A DNA stretch of 64,000 nt, from positions 116,577,370 to 116,641,369 of the forward strand of contig CM055266.1 of the NCBI GenBank assembly GCA_029237695.1, in the 5' to 3' direction. Of the stretch, positions 33,797 through 44,451 are shown one piece after another. A program made the translations under genes and the position numbers. The notes under the pieces were generated by a model. The model worked only from the letters and a program-made list of their open reading frames with translations, had not been told where the DNA came from and did no database searches. Position 1 is the first letter of the stretch; every line of letters begins with the position of its first letter. Source of the stretch: Conchocele bisecta (Eukaryota > Mollusca > Bivalvia > Lucinida > Thyasiridae).

Positions 33797-33963
33797 AATC
33801 ATTGTTCTATTCTATTGTCTTATATTTAAGGGTTGAAATTGGCTCGAACACCTTCCCTACCCGGAAATCATTGGAGATGTAGTGCCTTTATATCCCAATA
33901 ATATGGTTGAGTGCCTTAATAACCCAAAATATTTGGATACTATTTGCTTTGGGAAACCCTTAA

Positions 33964-34707
33964 TACCGTAAAGATTCTATCTAATAGACGCCCATGCACT
34001 AATAGACGCCCACCCCCCACTTTTTACGTTGAAAATGACACATTTTTTGGTCGATTTTCACGAAATTAGTGCCTCTAATAAACGCCCAGTACCGACTTGA
34101 AACAAAATCGGAGCTAATTGTCCAATTACATTGTTTTTCTTTCCATTATTTCGAAAGCAACTTCCTTTAAAATCGGGGAAAAAACATAATTGCTACTTTC
34201 ACTTTCAAAAGCGGAAGCGAAATTCGACTGTTTCCGGTGTCATAGTAAATTCCTCATCAGCAGTAGCTATTTGCACGGACACAGAGTGATCAGAATTTAC
34301 ACGGTTACGGAGACGCCATTTTCAAAGCATCTCAAACCGGACAGATCCGAAATGCTAACGCTGACGAAAAGTCTGTAGGCGTAAATCTGATCAGCATTAA
34401 TGATTGACGCTGTCTTGATATATATTACCATTAAATTTAACATTTCTACCAACTGTACCATAATGACCAGAGTGGGCGAAACGTCTTGGCCCAAATGTTT
34501 GTAAACTGACAGACAGTACAATCAAGTCTGGCGTTTGAGAGTAACGTCCCTTAGTTATGTTTTTGTTCAGATAGCAGAACATCGTATATTTTTTTATCAT
34601 TTTCCCTTTGCTGAATAACACTTGCCTCTATTAAACGCCCACCCTGGACTTCGGAGCCAGTGGTGATTCTAATAGACGCCCGGGCGTCTATTAGAATCTT
34701 TACGGTA
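33964..34707. mobile_element. Family V DNA element with CCGTAAAGATTCTA inverted ends
   Basis: TA-CCGTAAAGATTCTATCTA at the left and TAGAATCTTTACGG-TA at the right. Several AATAGACGCCC repeats lie just inside both ends. At 744 bp with no transposase it is non-autonomous. A broken inverse copy is at about 62190-62970. Confidence 0.75.
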
Positions 34708-35448
34708 CATTGTTATTGTGGTGAAACCAGTACTGCCATATTAACCATAAATATTGGAACGCTCACTGTTGTAGGGAAACCATGTATTTTTATGTGTTTC
34801 CCCAAATAAATGAATATTTCGGGTTATTACAGTACAATAATTGTTTAGAAGAACAGAATAGAGAAGAGAGAAACTTGTTTCTATTATAGCCTCAAGGGCA
34901 TGGGCTTCAGGCAGGGGATTTGTCAGGCTCAGGCCCAAGATTACTACAACCGCAATCTGCCTGCAGCACAATTCTAGACACCACTGTAAAATGTTGTAAT
35001 TAAATTGTTTTGTGTTTGTTTTTTTATAAATTGAAGTGCCGCTGACAAGTTAAAGTAATCCTTCTCGAATACTTTGCCTTAATTGGTAAACCAGGGATTT
35101 GTTGTAGGCGAGAAAACAATAGGATAAAATATCTCCCTTCAGACGCTCACAATCCCAGACTATCTCAACGCATGCATAATGTACATGAAGAAGATGAAAG
35201 CTTTAATTAGAATCTCAAATGTACGGCTGGGATAAAATGAGTTGATCAAATTCAGTGTTCAACTGAACACTGCAGACCAGTGTAGACACTAATCTGACTG
35301 CACATCTGGTCAGGGTCTACACCAGTTAGCAAAATATTTTCTTTTTCGGATGCAAATGGTATTGCAAAAGTAGCAGATCCAGAATATGCATCCCAGACTT
35401 GTGTCTATGCTCGTTGTATACACTTGCTCCAGAGAATGACCAGGGACA
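34708..35448. other. No gene seen; family D remnant at 35265-35336
   Basis: CAGACCAGTGTAGACACTAA with CAGGGTCTACACCAG is a short palindromic remnant of the D type. The rest is unique. Confidence 0.45.
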
Positions 35449-35804
35449 GAGCTCCAGATAAGGTGTGTATTGGCGTGTTATACACACCTATTTTAGCAGA
35501 ATTCGCATTGATTATCGGAAGTAAAAATACTCACAGCAATGTGAAAATATGCATTGATTTTCAAATTAAGTAGTGAAAATAATGTAAATAAGTTGAAAAT
35601 TTACTTAGTTCAGCTGCAAAAAGCAAACACTGTTTGCTTTTTGCAGCTCAAATAAGAGAATTTTTAAATTTGTTTTATTTGTTATCATTTGTTCCCTATT
35701 TAACGAGAAGAAAATCAATAATACATTTGTAAAAGTAAAATACGCATTGAATTTGAAATATGGGGGTATTACACTTTTTAGATACAAAACTTATCTGGAG
35801 CTCT
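35449..35804. mobile_element. Family P foldback, intact ends
   Basis: AGAGCTCCAGATAAGGTGTG and AACTTATCTGGAGCTCTG. The core palindrome GCTGCAAAAAGCAAACA with its inverse lies at about 35632. Confidence 0.75.
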
Positions 35805-35990
35805 GCAGGGAGCGATGATGTTGCAATCAATTTGATAATCAAGTCTCATGTTGAATCCAATCAATATTGCCGTGTTATATTGTACATTTCTCCATGCATA
35901 ATCAGTACAGTACATATCTATTTTTGGAGACCTAGGGTCTCAGACACTAATTTTAGACTCAATGGTTATTGTTAGACTCAATTATTTTAT

Positions 35991-36390
35991 CAGCCAATCA
36001 GTTTGCTTGTTTATTTCTTTGTTTATTGGTGTTTAACGGCCTATCAACAGATGAGGTCATTTAAGGCCGGGCCAACGGGTTCGATCCCGCATTTAACCTG
36101 CTGCATAGAGGGGAAAATCCCAAAATCAGAACGGAATATTTACATCAAAATTTTTAATTTTCAGCCCTGAAATTAGAATAACCTGACCTAATGTCAGGTC
36201 CATACCACACCAAAGTCACTTGGCTCCTTCCTCTAAAAGTAATACGATTACGACTAATCGTAATACTCACATAAGGGGTATAGCCAGATTCAACTGTCAC
36301 ATACAAGAATGCCAACGACGTACGTGAGGGCCAAATCAGGTCTCCGTTCGCGATTCCGGTACGGATGAACCCCGTTCGTTAAATTACCTA
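35991..36390. repeat. S repeat, best-preserved copy
   Basis: GTTTAACGGCCTATCAACAG, AGGTCATTTAAGGCCGGG, AATAACCTGACCTAATGTCA, TAATACGATTACGACTAATC, then TTCGTTAAATTACC. The first 60 bp match the tail of the tRNA-SINE at 60410-60606 in inverse, so S is probably SINE-related. Confidence 0.65.
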
Positions 36391-36494
36391 TCTTCAGCCA
36401 ATCAGTCAATGCAAATTGGCTATGTAGTAATCTGACTTTCTTTTGTGCAGCCAGTGAAGGATCTGCCTTCTACTATCTACTGTTGCTACTTTTC

Positions 36495-36685
36495 TGGTAA
36501 TGCCCAGGGTGTCCGGTTTAGAGAGGTTCCACTGTAATTAAGCATTCCATGACCATTTTTCGTCATTTTTAATCATGAACCGACACGATAGTGAAATATA
36601 TGCCAATGTAACGTACGCGTGTAAATTAAAGCACAATGGGGTCCCCCAGGGTGTCCGGTTTAGAGAGGTTTCTCTGTAGTTTCAG
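36495..36685. mobile_element. Family G pogo-like fragments
   Basis: CAGGGTGTCCGGTTTAGAGA occurs at about 36506 and 36651 in the same orientation, each followed by GGTT(C/T)C..CTGTA. Confidence 0.55.
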
Positions 36686-37373
36686 TACTACAGTACTTTG
36701 ATTTGAAAGGGATGGGGCAGAGTGAAACCACCTACTTTAGTAAATAACTGTACAAATTGCCGGATGCAACCTACATTCTTTGCAAATGGAAGTGCAAACT
36801 GTGTATTTTTCAATACTGAACCAGATTTATTATAGGATAAAATTGGTGATAAAAATAAACAATTGGCATAAAAAATTACAATTTTTTATCGCCAATTGTT
36901 TATTTTTATCCTATTGGCCGGAAGGCCTCGTCCAGTATTCCCGCGACTTCCAAGTTTATATCCCCGATAAATTCCACAAAAAGGCCATTCATTCTTTATA
37001 ATTCCAGCATTTGAAATAAATTTGAAAATGTGTTTATTTTCCGTTTTCTTAAGAATTATTTTAACTGCGCCTCACGGTTACGGAAAGTAGTTTGCATTGG
37101 AAGTTTACTGGGATATAAATTTTGGACAGAGACTTGCTACGGACCAATCAAATGTTAGGGAATTGTGTAAATATTTTTCTGCTGGAATTATAGCTTCGAG
37201 TCAAGTACTGCATACAAAAAAAGCATATATAGATGCTCAAACATTTCATAATTTATGGGATGGTGACTTATATGTTCCATTAATTAATTGCTGAAAACTT
37301 GTTTTAACAGTCCAAATGTGACAATGTTCATGATCTGCCAAAACATGTTTTTGCTCAGGAAAAAGAAATCTAA
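36686..37373. other. No gene seen; strong hairpin at 36831-36918
   Basis: GGATAAAATTGGTGATAAAA and AATAAACAATTGGC pair with inverse sequence to about 36918. A decayed family A arm (AACTTGTTTTAACAG) lies at 37290. Confidence 0.5.
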
Positions 37374-37733
37374 AGAAGAAAATATGTTCATAGAACACGG
37401 ATGCCCCACATATCGCTTTGATCATAAACAAGGCAAAATTCAGGCAAAGTCAGTAAAAAATCAAAATAAACTTTGCGCATCTACTCATCATCATAAGGAA
37501 GCTACATACCAAGTTTCAGGTCTGTAGCTTAGTACGGTTTAAAAGTTTGATAAGTTGCAAGGCAAAATTGGGAAATTCTCAGTCGAAAATGGGGAGATTA
37601 ATCCATGACCCAGGGGTCGAATCAAAAATCAAAATAAACTTTGGGAGTTACAAGGTTGGTGACGAAAGGACGGACGAATGGGACGGGACGGGACGGACGA
37701 ACAAGGGTAACTCTAAATGCCCCCCCCCATGCT
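37374..37733 (+). repeat. J-type composite repeat, 3' hairpin lost
   Basis: ATGTTCATAGAACACGGATG at 37384, ATCTACTCATCATCATAAGG, GGGGAGATTAATCCATGACC, a GGACGGACGAATGGGACG tract, and AAGGGTAACTCTAAATGCCC at the end. Confidence 0.65.
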
Positions 37734-38048
37734 CAGGCAATAAAACATATTCAAGGAAATATGACATTTAGCTGAGCTGTATATGGCACTTTGATCATGC
37801 AGTTTTGCAGAATACAATACTGCCACACAAAAGGTTTGCACTCTTTGATGGCAACAGCACTTCAGTATAATTGGGAGACTAAAAGAGGAATGAATGAAAT
37901 AACTGGCAAATTTCCAGACAGAAGTCCCGTGTGATTTGAATTATGTTGATATTGCATGGGTGTGCAGTATATATATCCATAGAAACAGTGAATATGAGTA
38001 TGGCTAGCTGTGTCTGCATGACCTACGGTATACTGTTTTCCTCATTGT
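37734..38048. other. No gene seen
   Basis: Unique intronic AT-rich DNA. Confidence 0.4.
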
Positions 38049-38291
38049 TTAACCCTTTCAACACCAAGTAACTTAATAGGATGTTCCATGCAAATGTTTC
38101 ACGCTATTTCATTGGACCATTCAAATTTTCAGGCTATTCCATTCTTCAGAAAGGGAATTTTTTTCAAATTTGATAACTATTAACAAACAGTGGAGAACCT
38201 GATGAGACGGCTCGTTACGAGCCGGCTCATCTGGATCTGCACTGTTTGCAAACATTGTCTCTATAGAGGTCTGTGGTGTTGAAAGGGTTAA
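38049..38291. mobile_element. Family B TTAA foldback MITE (1st of a run)
   Basis: TTAACCCTTTCAACACCA and TGGTGTTGAAAGGGTTAA are perfect inverted ends with TTAA. The hairpin GACGGCTCGTTACGAGCC is at about 38210. Confidence 0.9.
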
Positions 38292-38521
38292 CCCTTTCAA
38301 CACCAAGTAACTTAATAGGATGTTCCATACCAATGTTTCATGCTATTTCATTGTTCATTCAAATTATCCCATTCTTCTAAAACGGTAATCTGTACGACGT
38401 TTAAAATTATTAACAAACAGTGGAGATCCTGATGAGACGGCTCGTTACGAGCCGGCTCATCTGGATCTGCACTGTTTGCAAACATTGTCTCTATAGAGGT
38501 CTGTGGTGTTGAAAGGGTTAA
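38288..38521. mobile_element. Family B TTAA foldback MITE (2nd of a run)
   Basis: It shares its left TTAA (38288-38291) with the right TTAA of the previous copy and has the same perfect ends. Internal differences show it is not a simple recent duplication. Confidence 0.9.
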
Positions 38522-38741
38522 CCCTTAGACTGTTATCTTCTTTTTTTTGTCGTCTGCTGTTTATTTTCTATTTTCCATTTTTAACATCAAAAACATGCTT
38601 TGACAGCACTTTAGAATAATTTACAACATGCTTTGACAGCACTTTAGAATAATTTACAACATGCTTTGACAGCACTTTAGAATAATTTACAACATGCTTT
38701 GACAGCATTTCAGAAAATTAAGATAGCTGTCTAAGGGTTAA
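38518..38741. mobile_element. Family A TTAA foldback MITE (3rd of a run)
   Basis: TTAACCCTTAGAC shares its TTAA with the preceding B copy and ends GCTGTCTAAGGGTTAA at 38741. The block ACATGCTTTGACAGCACTTT is repeated about four times (38592-38710), replacing the usual right arm. Confidence 0.85.
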
Positions 38742-39140
38742 TAAGAAAGTGTTTTTATTCTCCCAAAAATATAGTTACTAATACATGTACTTGCAAAGTG
38801 CAGATCCTGATGCGATGGCCCTTTATGAGCCGGTTCCACTGGATCTTCACCATTTGCAAACGCCGCTATAGAGGTCTGTAGCGTTGAATGGGTTACGGAT
38901 GGATTCATTGTTAACCTTTTCAACACCACAGGCCTGTATAGTGACATTAGTAAACAGTGTAGATCCAGATGAGCCGGCTCGTGACGAGCCGTCTCATCAG
39001 GATCTGCACTTTTTGCAAGTAATTTTCATATTTTTGAGAGCAAAAACATCCCGTTTTCATAAATGGACTAGTCTAAAGATCATTTTGTGACGGTTGGATT
39101 GGTTGCAAAATTAACATATCAAAATCATACCGTCCAATTC
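38742..39140. mobile_element. Two further diverged family B copies
   Basis: 38742-38896 keeps AGTGCAGATCCTGATGCGAT and GTAGCGTTGAATGGGTTA but lost its left end. 38911-39140 starts TTAACCTTTTCAACACCA, keeps GAGCCGGCTCGTGACGAGCC, and decays at the right end. Confidence 0.7.
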
Positions 39141-40070
39141 CTCCGATTCACTGCGGAACTCTGAATCCCCATAAGGGTCATAAGGCACGTTTTGTCAGCC
39201 AAATGTTTGAGTCTGACAGTTCACTTACTGCAGCAGGTGAAGGCAGGTATCTGTACCTACATCTACTTTTTTTTTTACAAACATGCTTTGTTCAGACATG
39301 CTTTGTTCAACTATATAGGCCATAGACAGCTAACATGCACAACACATGGCATTAACAAACATTGTAAAAATAAAAAGAACAAGAAATGCGTCTGTCGAAC
39401 GCGGATGCCACCTGCAGCATATTTGAGAAACTGTGACAAAGTGGTTAACCGAAAAATGTGATGGACAGACGGACGGACAGATGGACGGTCCAAACACTAT
39501 ATGCCACCCGTTTCTTTGAAACCCGGTGGCATAACTAGAGAAGTGGAGCAGGGGCTTACGTAAAGCCCCGGCGGCCGCCTGGACCCACAAATAAAAACAT
39601 TAACGCAAATATTTAAAAAAAACTTATAACACAAATTTCCAAGTAATTTGACCTTGGACATGATGGTGTGGTATGGAATGAAAATATGGATGATGATAAG
39701 GAAATATATGCAGTTTGATGTCAATCCGACTTGCCGTTGCAGAGATAATGGGTACCCAAAAGCTTCAACGCAAATCTTACGGACGTAAATTTCTAACCTT
39801 GACTTTGGATATGAAGGCCGCACGAGTGAGGTATGGAATGAAAATATGGATGATGATGAGTAAGTATATGAAGCTTGAGGTCAACCATTACAGAGATAAT
39901 GGGTACCCAACAACTTTAATGCGGACGGACGGACACACAGACAAACGGATGGATGGAAGGACAGACAGAATTACAACAAGAGTTGTCAGAAGACAACGAA
40001 GCTCGCCTGTTGGCAAGCAGCCTTCACTCAAACTTGGCACAGTTGCATAAAAAAAACATGAATATTATAT
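39141..40070 (+). repeat. J/R-type composite repeats with hairpin heads
   Basis: At 39381 AAGAAAT is followed by the hairpin GCGTCTGTCGAACGC and GGATGCCACC, and the unit ends with GGACGGACAGATGGACGG and CACCCGTTTCTTTGAAACCC. R modules follow (ATGGAATGAAAATATGGATG twice). AACAAGAG with the hairpin TTGTCAGAAGACAA starts another unit at 39977. Confidence 0.6.
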
Positions 40071-40905
40071 AACTTGACCTTGGGTCAATGCGCTCCCTGA
40101 AAACAGTAGTCAAACAAAATTTAACCCAACGTTAAGTTTATGAACGCACTAAGTTGGTGATTGTCTACAGCATGATAGCTATTCACATGAGGAATGCATG
40201 TATGAATGTGCTAAGTTTGTGACCTTGACCTTGGGGAAAGGGGTGGGGGGTGGGTCATGGATTTGCTGTAGCACAATAGAGGATCATCAGATGAATGCAT
40301 GTATGAAATATCAAAGCGTTCCCTGTAAAGAAACAGAAGTTACACAACATTTCCCCCAACGTTAAGTTTATGAACATGCTATGTTTGTGACCTTCACCTT
40401 GGGGCAAGGGTTGGTGGTGGGTTGTGGATTTCCAACAATATGATAGAGGGTCATCTGAGGAATGCATGTATGCAATATCAAGGAGTTCCATGAAAGGAAA
40501 CGGATGTTATAAGACATTTACCCCAACGTTAAGTTTATGAATGTGCTAAGTTTGAGACCTTGACCCTGGGGTAATGGGTCAGCGGTGGGTCATGGATTTG
40601 CTATAGCACGATAGAGTATCATCAGAGGAATGCATGTATGAAATATTAAGGCGTTCCCAGAAAGGAAACAGATGTTATAAGACATTTACCCCAACGTTAA
40701 GTTTATGAACGTGCTAAGTTTGTGATCTTGACCTTGGGGAAAGGGGTGGGGGTGGGTCATGAATTTGCTATAGTATGATAGAGAATCATCAGATGACTGC
40801 ATGTATGAAATATCAAGGCGTTCCCTGTAAAAAAACAGAAGTTATAAAAAGACATTTACGCCAACGTCAATATTATAATGTTGATCTGGGGGGTGGGGGG
40901 GGGGT

Positions 40906-40943
<38 letters not shown>

Positions 40944-40945
40944 AA
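40071..40945 (+). repeat. I-type array of about five modules, ending in a G run
   Basis: Units of about 170 bp carry CCCCAACGTTAAGTTTATGA, TTTGTGACCTTGACCTTGGG, GGGTCATGGATTTGCTATAG, AGGAATGCATGTATGAAATA. The last ends in a run of about 40 G broken by a few T (40888-40942). Confidence 0.7.
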
Positions 40946-41239
40946 TGTGGTGAAATAGGCTACAGAATCAGTGAAACACTGGTAGCAAACATTAACATGT
41001 ACCAGTTGATGGGTGGCTGTCGGAGTAAGAGCCAAAAAACCTTTCCAAAAAGAGAACATTCAACAGGTGGATGACTTCATTCCGTGACGATGGATGTAAC
41101 ACATTTGAGACAAGCCATGTGATTTTGTACCCAAGATGTGCAATAGCTCATGAAAAGTATTTACAAAATGTAAAGTTGACGAAATGTTCACAGCAAATGT
41201 GGAATATAATTTACAGCCATGTTTACAGAAAAAGTAAAT

Positions 41240-41400
41240 GTGGCTTGTCATGAGAAAACAATCTCCTCCAAATCACGAAGGATGGAAATAATGTTGAAGT
41301 AACGTTCATGCCTAAGGCGGGGACTGATAAGGCGGGGACTGAACCCACGACCTGCATTATTCAAGTTCAATATTCCACCATTTAGGCAATCAGACCATCC
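41240..41400 (-). mobile_element. tRNA-like SINE head, partial
   Basis: On the minus strand ATTGCCTAAATGGTGG resembles an A box and GTGGGTTCAGTCCCCGC carries a B box GGTTCAGTCCC, with tRNA-like spacing. AAGGCGGGGACTGA is duplicated beside it. The 3' part (TTATTTCCATCC) matches the SINEs at 55240 and 60410. Confidence 0.5.
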
Positions 41401-41872
41401 CTGATGCTGATATGATTTTAGTTTTTGTTACAGGGACAAGTATTGTTTACCAAATTTTCAACTTCATAGCGAATAATGTAAGCCCTGATCTGACAGCATG
41501 GATGTGCAGTGCAGTGCAGGCTGTCCTGTAGCCTATTTCACCAACATTGCAAAGTATACTTATCTAGCAAAATATGCAGCCTATGCTCAATAAATGTAAA
41601 TCCAATAATTGTTTACAAGAAAACTTAATGTGAAATTTACAGACTATCATAATTTTGCACTTACGAACATTTTAGTCATAGGAAGTTTAGTGAAATGCCA
41701 CCCCCCCCCCCCACCACACCACACCCCCCCCCCCCCCCCCCCCACCACACCACAGAAAATGAACTGGTACACTTGGGGTATATGTAATTATGTGTACCAG
41801 TTCATTTTCTGTGATACATGGGCACACAGCTTGCAACAAGTAAAACATGCCATAGTCTCACCAGCATACTAT
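41401..41872. repeat. F and E fragments, C-rich tract and a hairpin
   Basis: 41528-41570 is the left end of F. 41572-41697 is the right half of E, running to TTAGTGAAATGCC. 41700-41745 is a C-rich/CCACACCA tract. 41752-41813 is a hairpin with ACAGAAAATGAACTGGTACA arms. The F/E joint implies a deletion between two elements. Confidence 0.6.
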
Positions 41873-42057
41873 TTAACCCTTAGAATGGTGGAACCCAAAA
41901 TATAATTTATCTTTTCTTTCAGTAAAAACATGGTTTTGCAGCATTTTAGAATCATTTCCAATGGAAATGATTCTAAAGTGCTTGAAAACCATGTTTATGA
42001 TGAGAAAAATGGAAATTAAAAAATAAACAAAATTTAATTCAGCATTGTGAAGGTTAA
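41873..42057. mobile_element. Family A TTAA foldback MITE beside kinesin exon A
   Basis: TTAACCCTTAGAATG and TTGTGAAGGTTAA, TTAA on both sides. A perfect hairpin GAATCATTTCCAATGG is centred at about 41960. It lies 75 bp past the exon A donor. Confidence 0.8.
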
Positions 42058-42132
42058 CCATACTAATGAACGTACGTACATGTGTCATTACTATATCCCC
42101 TCCTCACTATGGATGAGCGGATAATATCGTAC

Positions 42133-42225
42133 CTGTCTGTCCGTACGCAAATATACAGCCGTTGTAGCCTTGAAACGCGTGACCCAGCACCGATATACCA
42201 AGACTCTTGAAGACCGCATCTTGAC
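42133..42225 (-). CDS. KIF13: KIF13-like exon A (first half of P-loop)
   Basis: The 93-bp exon lies between acceptor ttatag|GT and donor ACAG|gtacga. It completes one split Gly codon and encodes 30 residues from QDAVFKSLG through HAFQGYNGCIFAYGQT, then the first base of the next Gly. This is the kinesin segment just before the P-loop. The intron splits the Gly codon of GQT-G-SGKS, and the phase fits exon B exactly (ACA G + GG TCT GGC). A family A MITE lies 75 bp beyond the donor (41873-42057) and a family G element 94 bp upstream of the acceptor (42319-42536). The preceding exon, expected to end in a split Gly codon, was not found. The exon is too short for ORF listing and was found by translating the minus strand. 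Confidence 0.92.
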
Positions 42226-42318
42226 CTATAAATGCAAATAAATAGAAACAGAAATTACTACCAAACGCCTGAAGACATCTTGGTCAGAAGTCAGCATGAA
42301 GGATCTAAGACTATACAT

Positions 42319-42536
42319 ACAGTGGAACCTCTCTAAACTGGACAACAAAAAACATTTCTGATCATAATTTTGATGGGTTCTTGGTCATTTATCTCAGGTG
42401 ACAATGCCTGTTCGGGATGGCATAGCACATAACTATGGCTCGGAATAATCAACTGCCCGATTTACAGTGAAACCTCGCTAAGCCGGACACTCTGGGGACC
42501 TCCCAGGGTGTCCGGTTTAACGAGGTTTTACTGTAC
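42319..42536. mobile_element. Family G pogo-like MITE
   Basis: TA-CAGTGGAACCTCTCTAAAC and GGTTTAACGAGGTTTTACTG-TA. The interior (ATTTATCTCAGGTGACAATG) matches 6166-6381. Confidence 0.7.
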
Positions 42537-42580
42537 CTACGTATATATGGATATTGAAGGGGTCATCCTGCAGTCACAGT

Positions 42581-43014
42581 TATATGTGACTGTGGCTGGC
42601 TGGAGAAATGGGGCTTATGGCGTATGCGGTCAATGTACATCAGGTTCTGCATTGTTTGCTAACAAGTCAGTGAAATGCCTACTGTTCGTTCACCCCTAAG
42701 TAGCTGGAATCGATTTTGATATGTTAATTTTGCAACCAATCCAATCGTCACAAAATGATTTTCAGACTAGTCCATTTATTAAAAGGGGGTGTTTTTGTTC
42801 TCAAATATTTCTTGCAAAACGTGCAGATCCTGATGAGACGGCTCGTCACGAGCCGGCTCATCTGGATCTACACGTATTGCCAATACCATTATACAGGCAT
42901 GTGGTGTTGAAAGGGTTAAACAAACAGTATAGATCCTAATTCAAGACTGCCTGTAGATCAGGAGCTACACTGGTCACATATGTAATAAGCCCCATAGCTA
43001 CAGCCACATATAAG
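42581..43014. mobile_element. Family D foldback interrupted by a family B MITE
   Basis: D left 42581-42685 (ATATGTGACTGTGGCTGG to AACAAGTCAGTGAAATG) and D right 42920-43014 (AGGAGCTACACTGGTCACAT to CTACAGCCACATA) flank B at about 42686-42919. B's right end is GTGTTGAAAGGGTTAA and its hairpin ACGGCTCGTCACGAGCCGG. The left TTAA of B has decayed. Confidence 0.7.
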
Positions 43015-43737
43015 CATATAACCTGTTATCCAATGTAAAGCTACATCAGTTACTATGCAACAGAAGTGTGACAAGATGCGGTGTGCCATAGTCTCCTATA
43101 AATAGCTCACAGAACTTGGAAGATCATGACTTACCGGTACTCCCTTTAGAACTATTACTGGGTAGCATTGGCATTAGAAATGGTGGAGTTTGTCGCTTTG
43201 ACGTCTCTCGTTACTTAGTTTGAGTGAAAACCACTTTGAAAATCTAAGCAACGTGATAATGCTAAATCGACAAATACCGCCAATTATATTGTCAAGGATA
43301 AATTAAATTAAATTTGTGACCAGTGTTGCTCCTGATCAGTAAAAACAACAAAACCAATAACTGTTTATATTCTAGAAAGCGCCCACAAATTTCTGTATCA
43401 ATTACAGCAAAGTGATGCAGATCTTTTTGCCGTCACATCCGCAAATTTTATTATCAGGAGTTAAAAGGGTTAATTCTCAAGAATAAAGGACGACTCGGTG
43501 TTTGCTACGAGCATAGACTCCATTAATGTTGCACATTTGATGTGGTTCCATCATGCAGATGGCACTAGGAACCACGGTCTGCAATAAAACAGCCTGAGTA
43601 TGTACTCAAGCTCGAAATCAGGTAGTTTGATTGGTCGAGACTGAGCGTGGCTCAGTCTCGAAAAATCAAACTGCCTGATTTTCTTGCATAAATTCAAAGA
43701 ACATGTCGTGAAAGGTTTACTATTAAATGATCAAGTA
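43015..43737. other. No gene seen; palindrome at 43618-43680
   Basis: ATCAGGTAGTTTGATT with GTCGAGACTGAGC pairs with inverse sequence to form a hairpin with about 30-bp arms. A donor-like CCG|GTAAGT (minus, about 43131) was considered as the missing kinesin exon and rejected. Confidence 0.5.
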
Positions 43738-44405
43738 CAGTAGAACTTCGATAACTAGAACAGGTCTGGCTCGAACACCATGGAAAACTCGAACTGGTTC
43801 GACAGTCCCGGCAAATTTCCTATATAATTCATGTAATAAAACACCTTAAACTCGAACTATGAATTACTCGAACAGTCGAACCTGTGGATTAGTCCCGTGG
43901 ACGGTCAAACAGTGGTAATTACCGCTAATAACTCGAACAGGTAAGTCTGTGATCAGCTGTTTGTCTAACGAGGTGCGAATTCCACCATTGTGGGCGGTCG
44001 CGTTGAGTAGTTTCCCTTGACGCGGGATGACATTAAATCACGAATCGCAAACAATAGCGGCGTGAATTACGGGCGTTATGATGTCCACGCTATGTGTCAT
44101 GAACAAACGTTTACTTAAATTTAACTTTGACAGAAGATGTGCCAATAACAAACAAACCGAGATCATGGAATTCTTCAGGCGTTAATTTATAGTGTTTATA
44201 ATTGTATACTGACATTGTTTCGTTTATATTTTCCGTTTGTATATTTATACAATGGCATGTCACATCGGTCATCTCATATATTCACATAAGTGATTTTATT
44301 GACTGAATGTGACAGTACATTTTTGAAACTTCATTCCCTCGAACTATGCATTGCTCGAACTCAAACTCGATTCCGTTGCCGGTTCGAGCGATCGAAGTTC
44401 TACTG
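43738..44405. mobile_element. Tigger/pogo-like MITE
   Basis: TA-CAGTAGAACTTCGATAACT at the left and GATCGAAGTTCTACTG-TA at the right. ACTCGAAC motifs recur inside both ends. Such CAGTAGAACTTCGATAA ends with TA duplication are typical of pogo/Tigger elements. The 668 bp hold no transposase. Confidence 0.75.
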
Positions 44406-44451
44406 TATAGCATTGTCAGAAAAGAATAGATCATAGATGTGGTTCACATTT

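Larger units (their letters stand above)
21897..42225 (-). other. KIF13: KIF13-like kinesin-3 gene, four internal motor-domain exons
   Basis: Four minus-strand exons join in frame through GT-AG introns of 15,441, 3,607 and 784 bp. The joined 164-residue peptide covers the P-loop (GQTGSGKS), the EVSYMEIYNEKV strand/helix, KVREH, and switch I (SSRSH). [15 protein letters not shown] and FKVEVSYMEIYNEKV match the KIF13 branch better than KIF1, KIF16B or KIF14, from family knowledge rather than a search. Kinesin-3 motors use ATP to carry vesicles toward microtubule plus ends. Not found are the N-terminal RVRP part, switch II (DLAGSE), the neck, FHA domain and tail. The introns hold MITEs of families A, B, D, E, G and P, SINEs and long composite repeats. 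I infer an ordinary working gene: all four exons are open and all splice sites intact. Confidence 0.88.

Noticed and set aside
36068..36085. GGGTTCGATCCCGC as a tRNA T-arm or B box
   Set aside because: No A box, acceptor stem or anticodon arm at the right distance, and other S copies lack the sequence.
43128..43210. Donor-like CCG|GTAAGT (minus) that could supply the exon before kinesin exon A
   Set aside because: The phase fits, but the peptide (PSNSSKGST) is unlike kinesin, a stop lies close upstream and no acceptor is evident.
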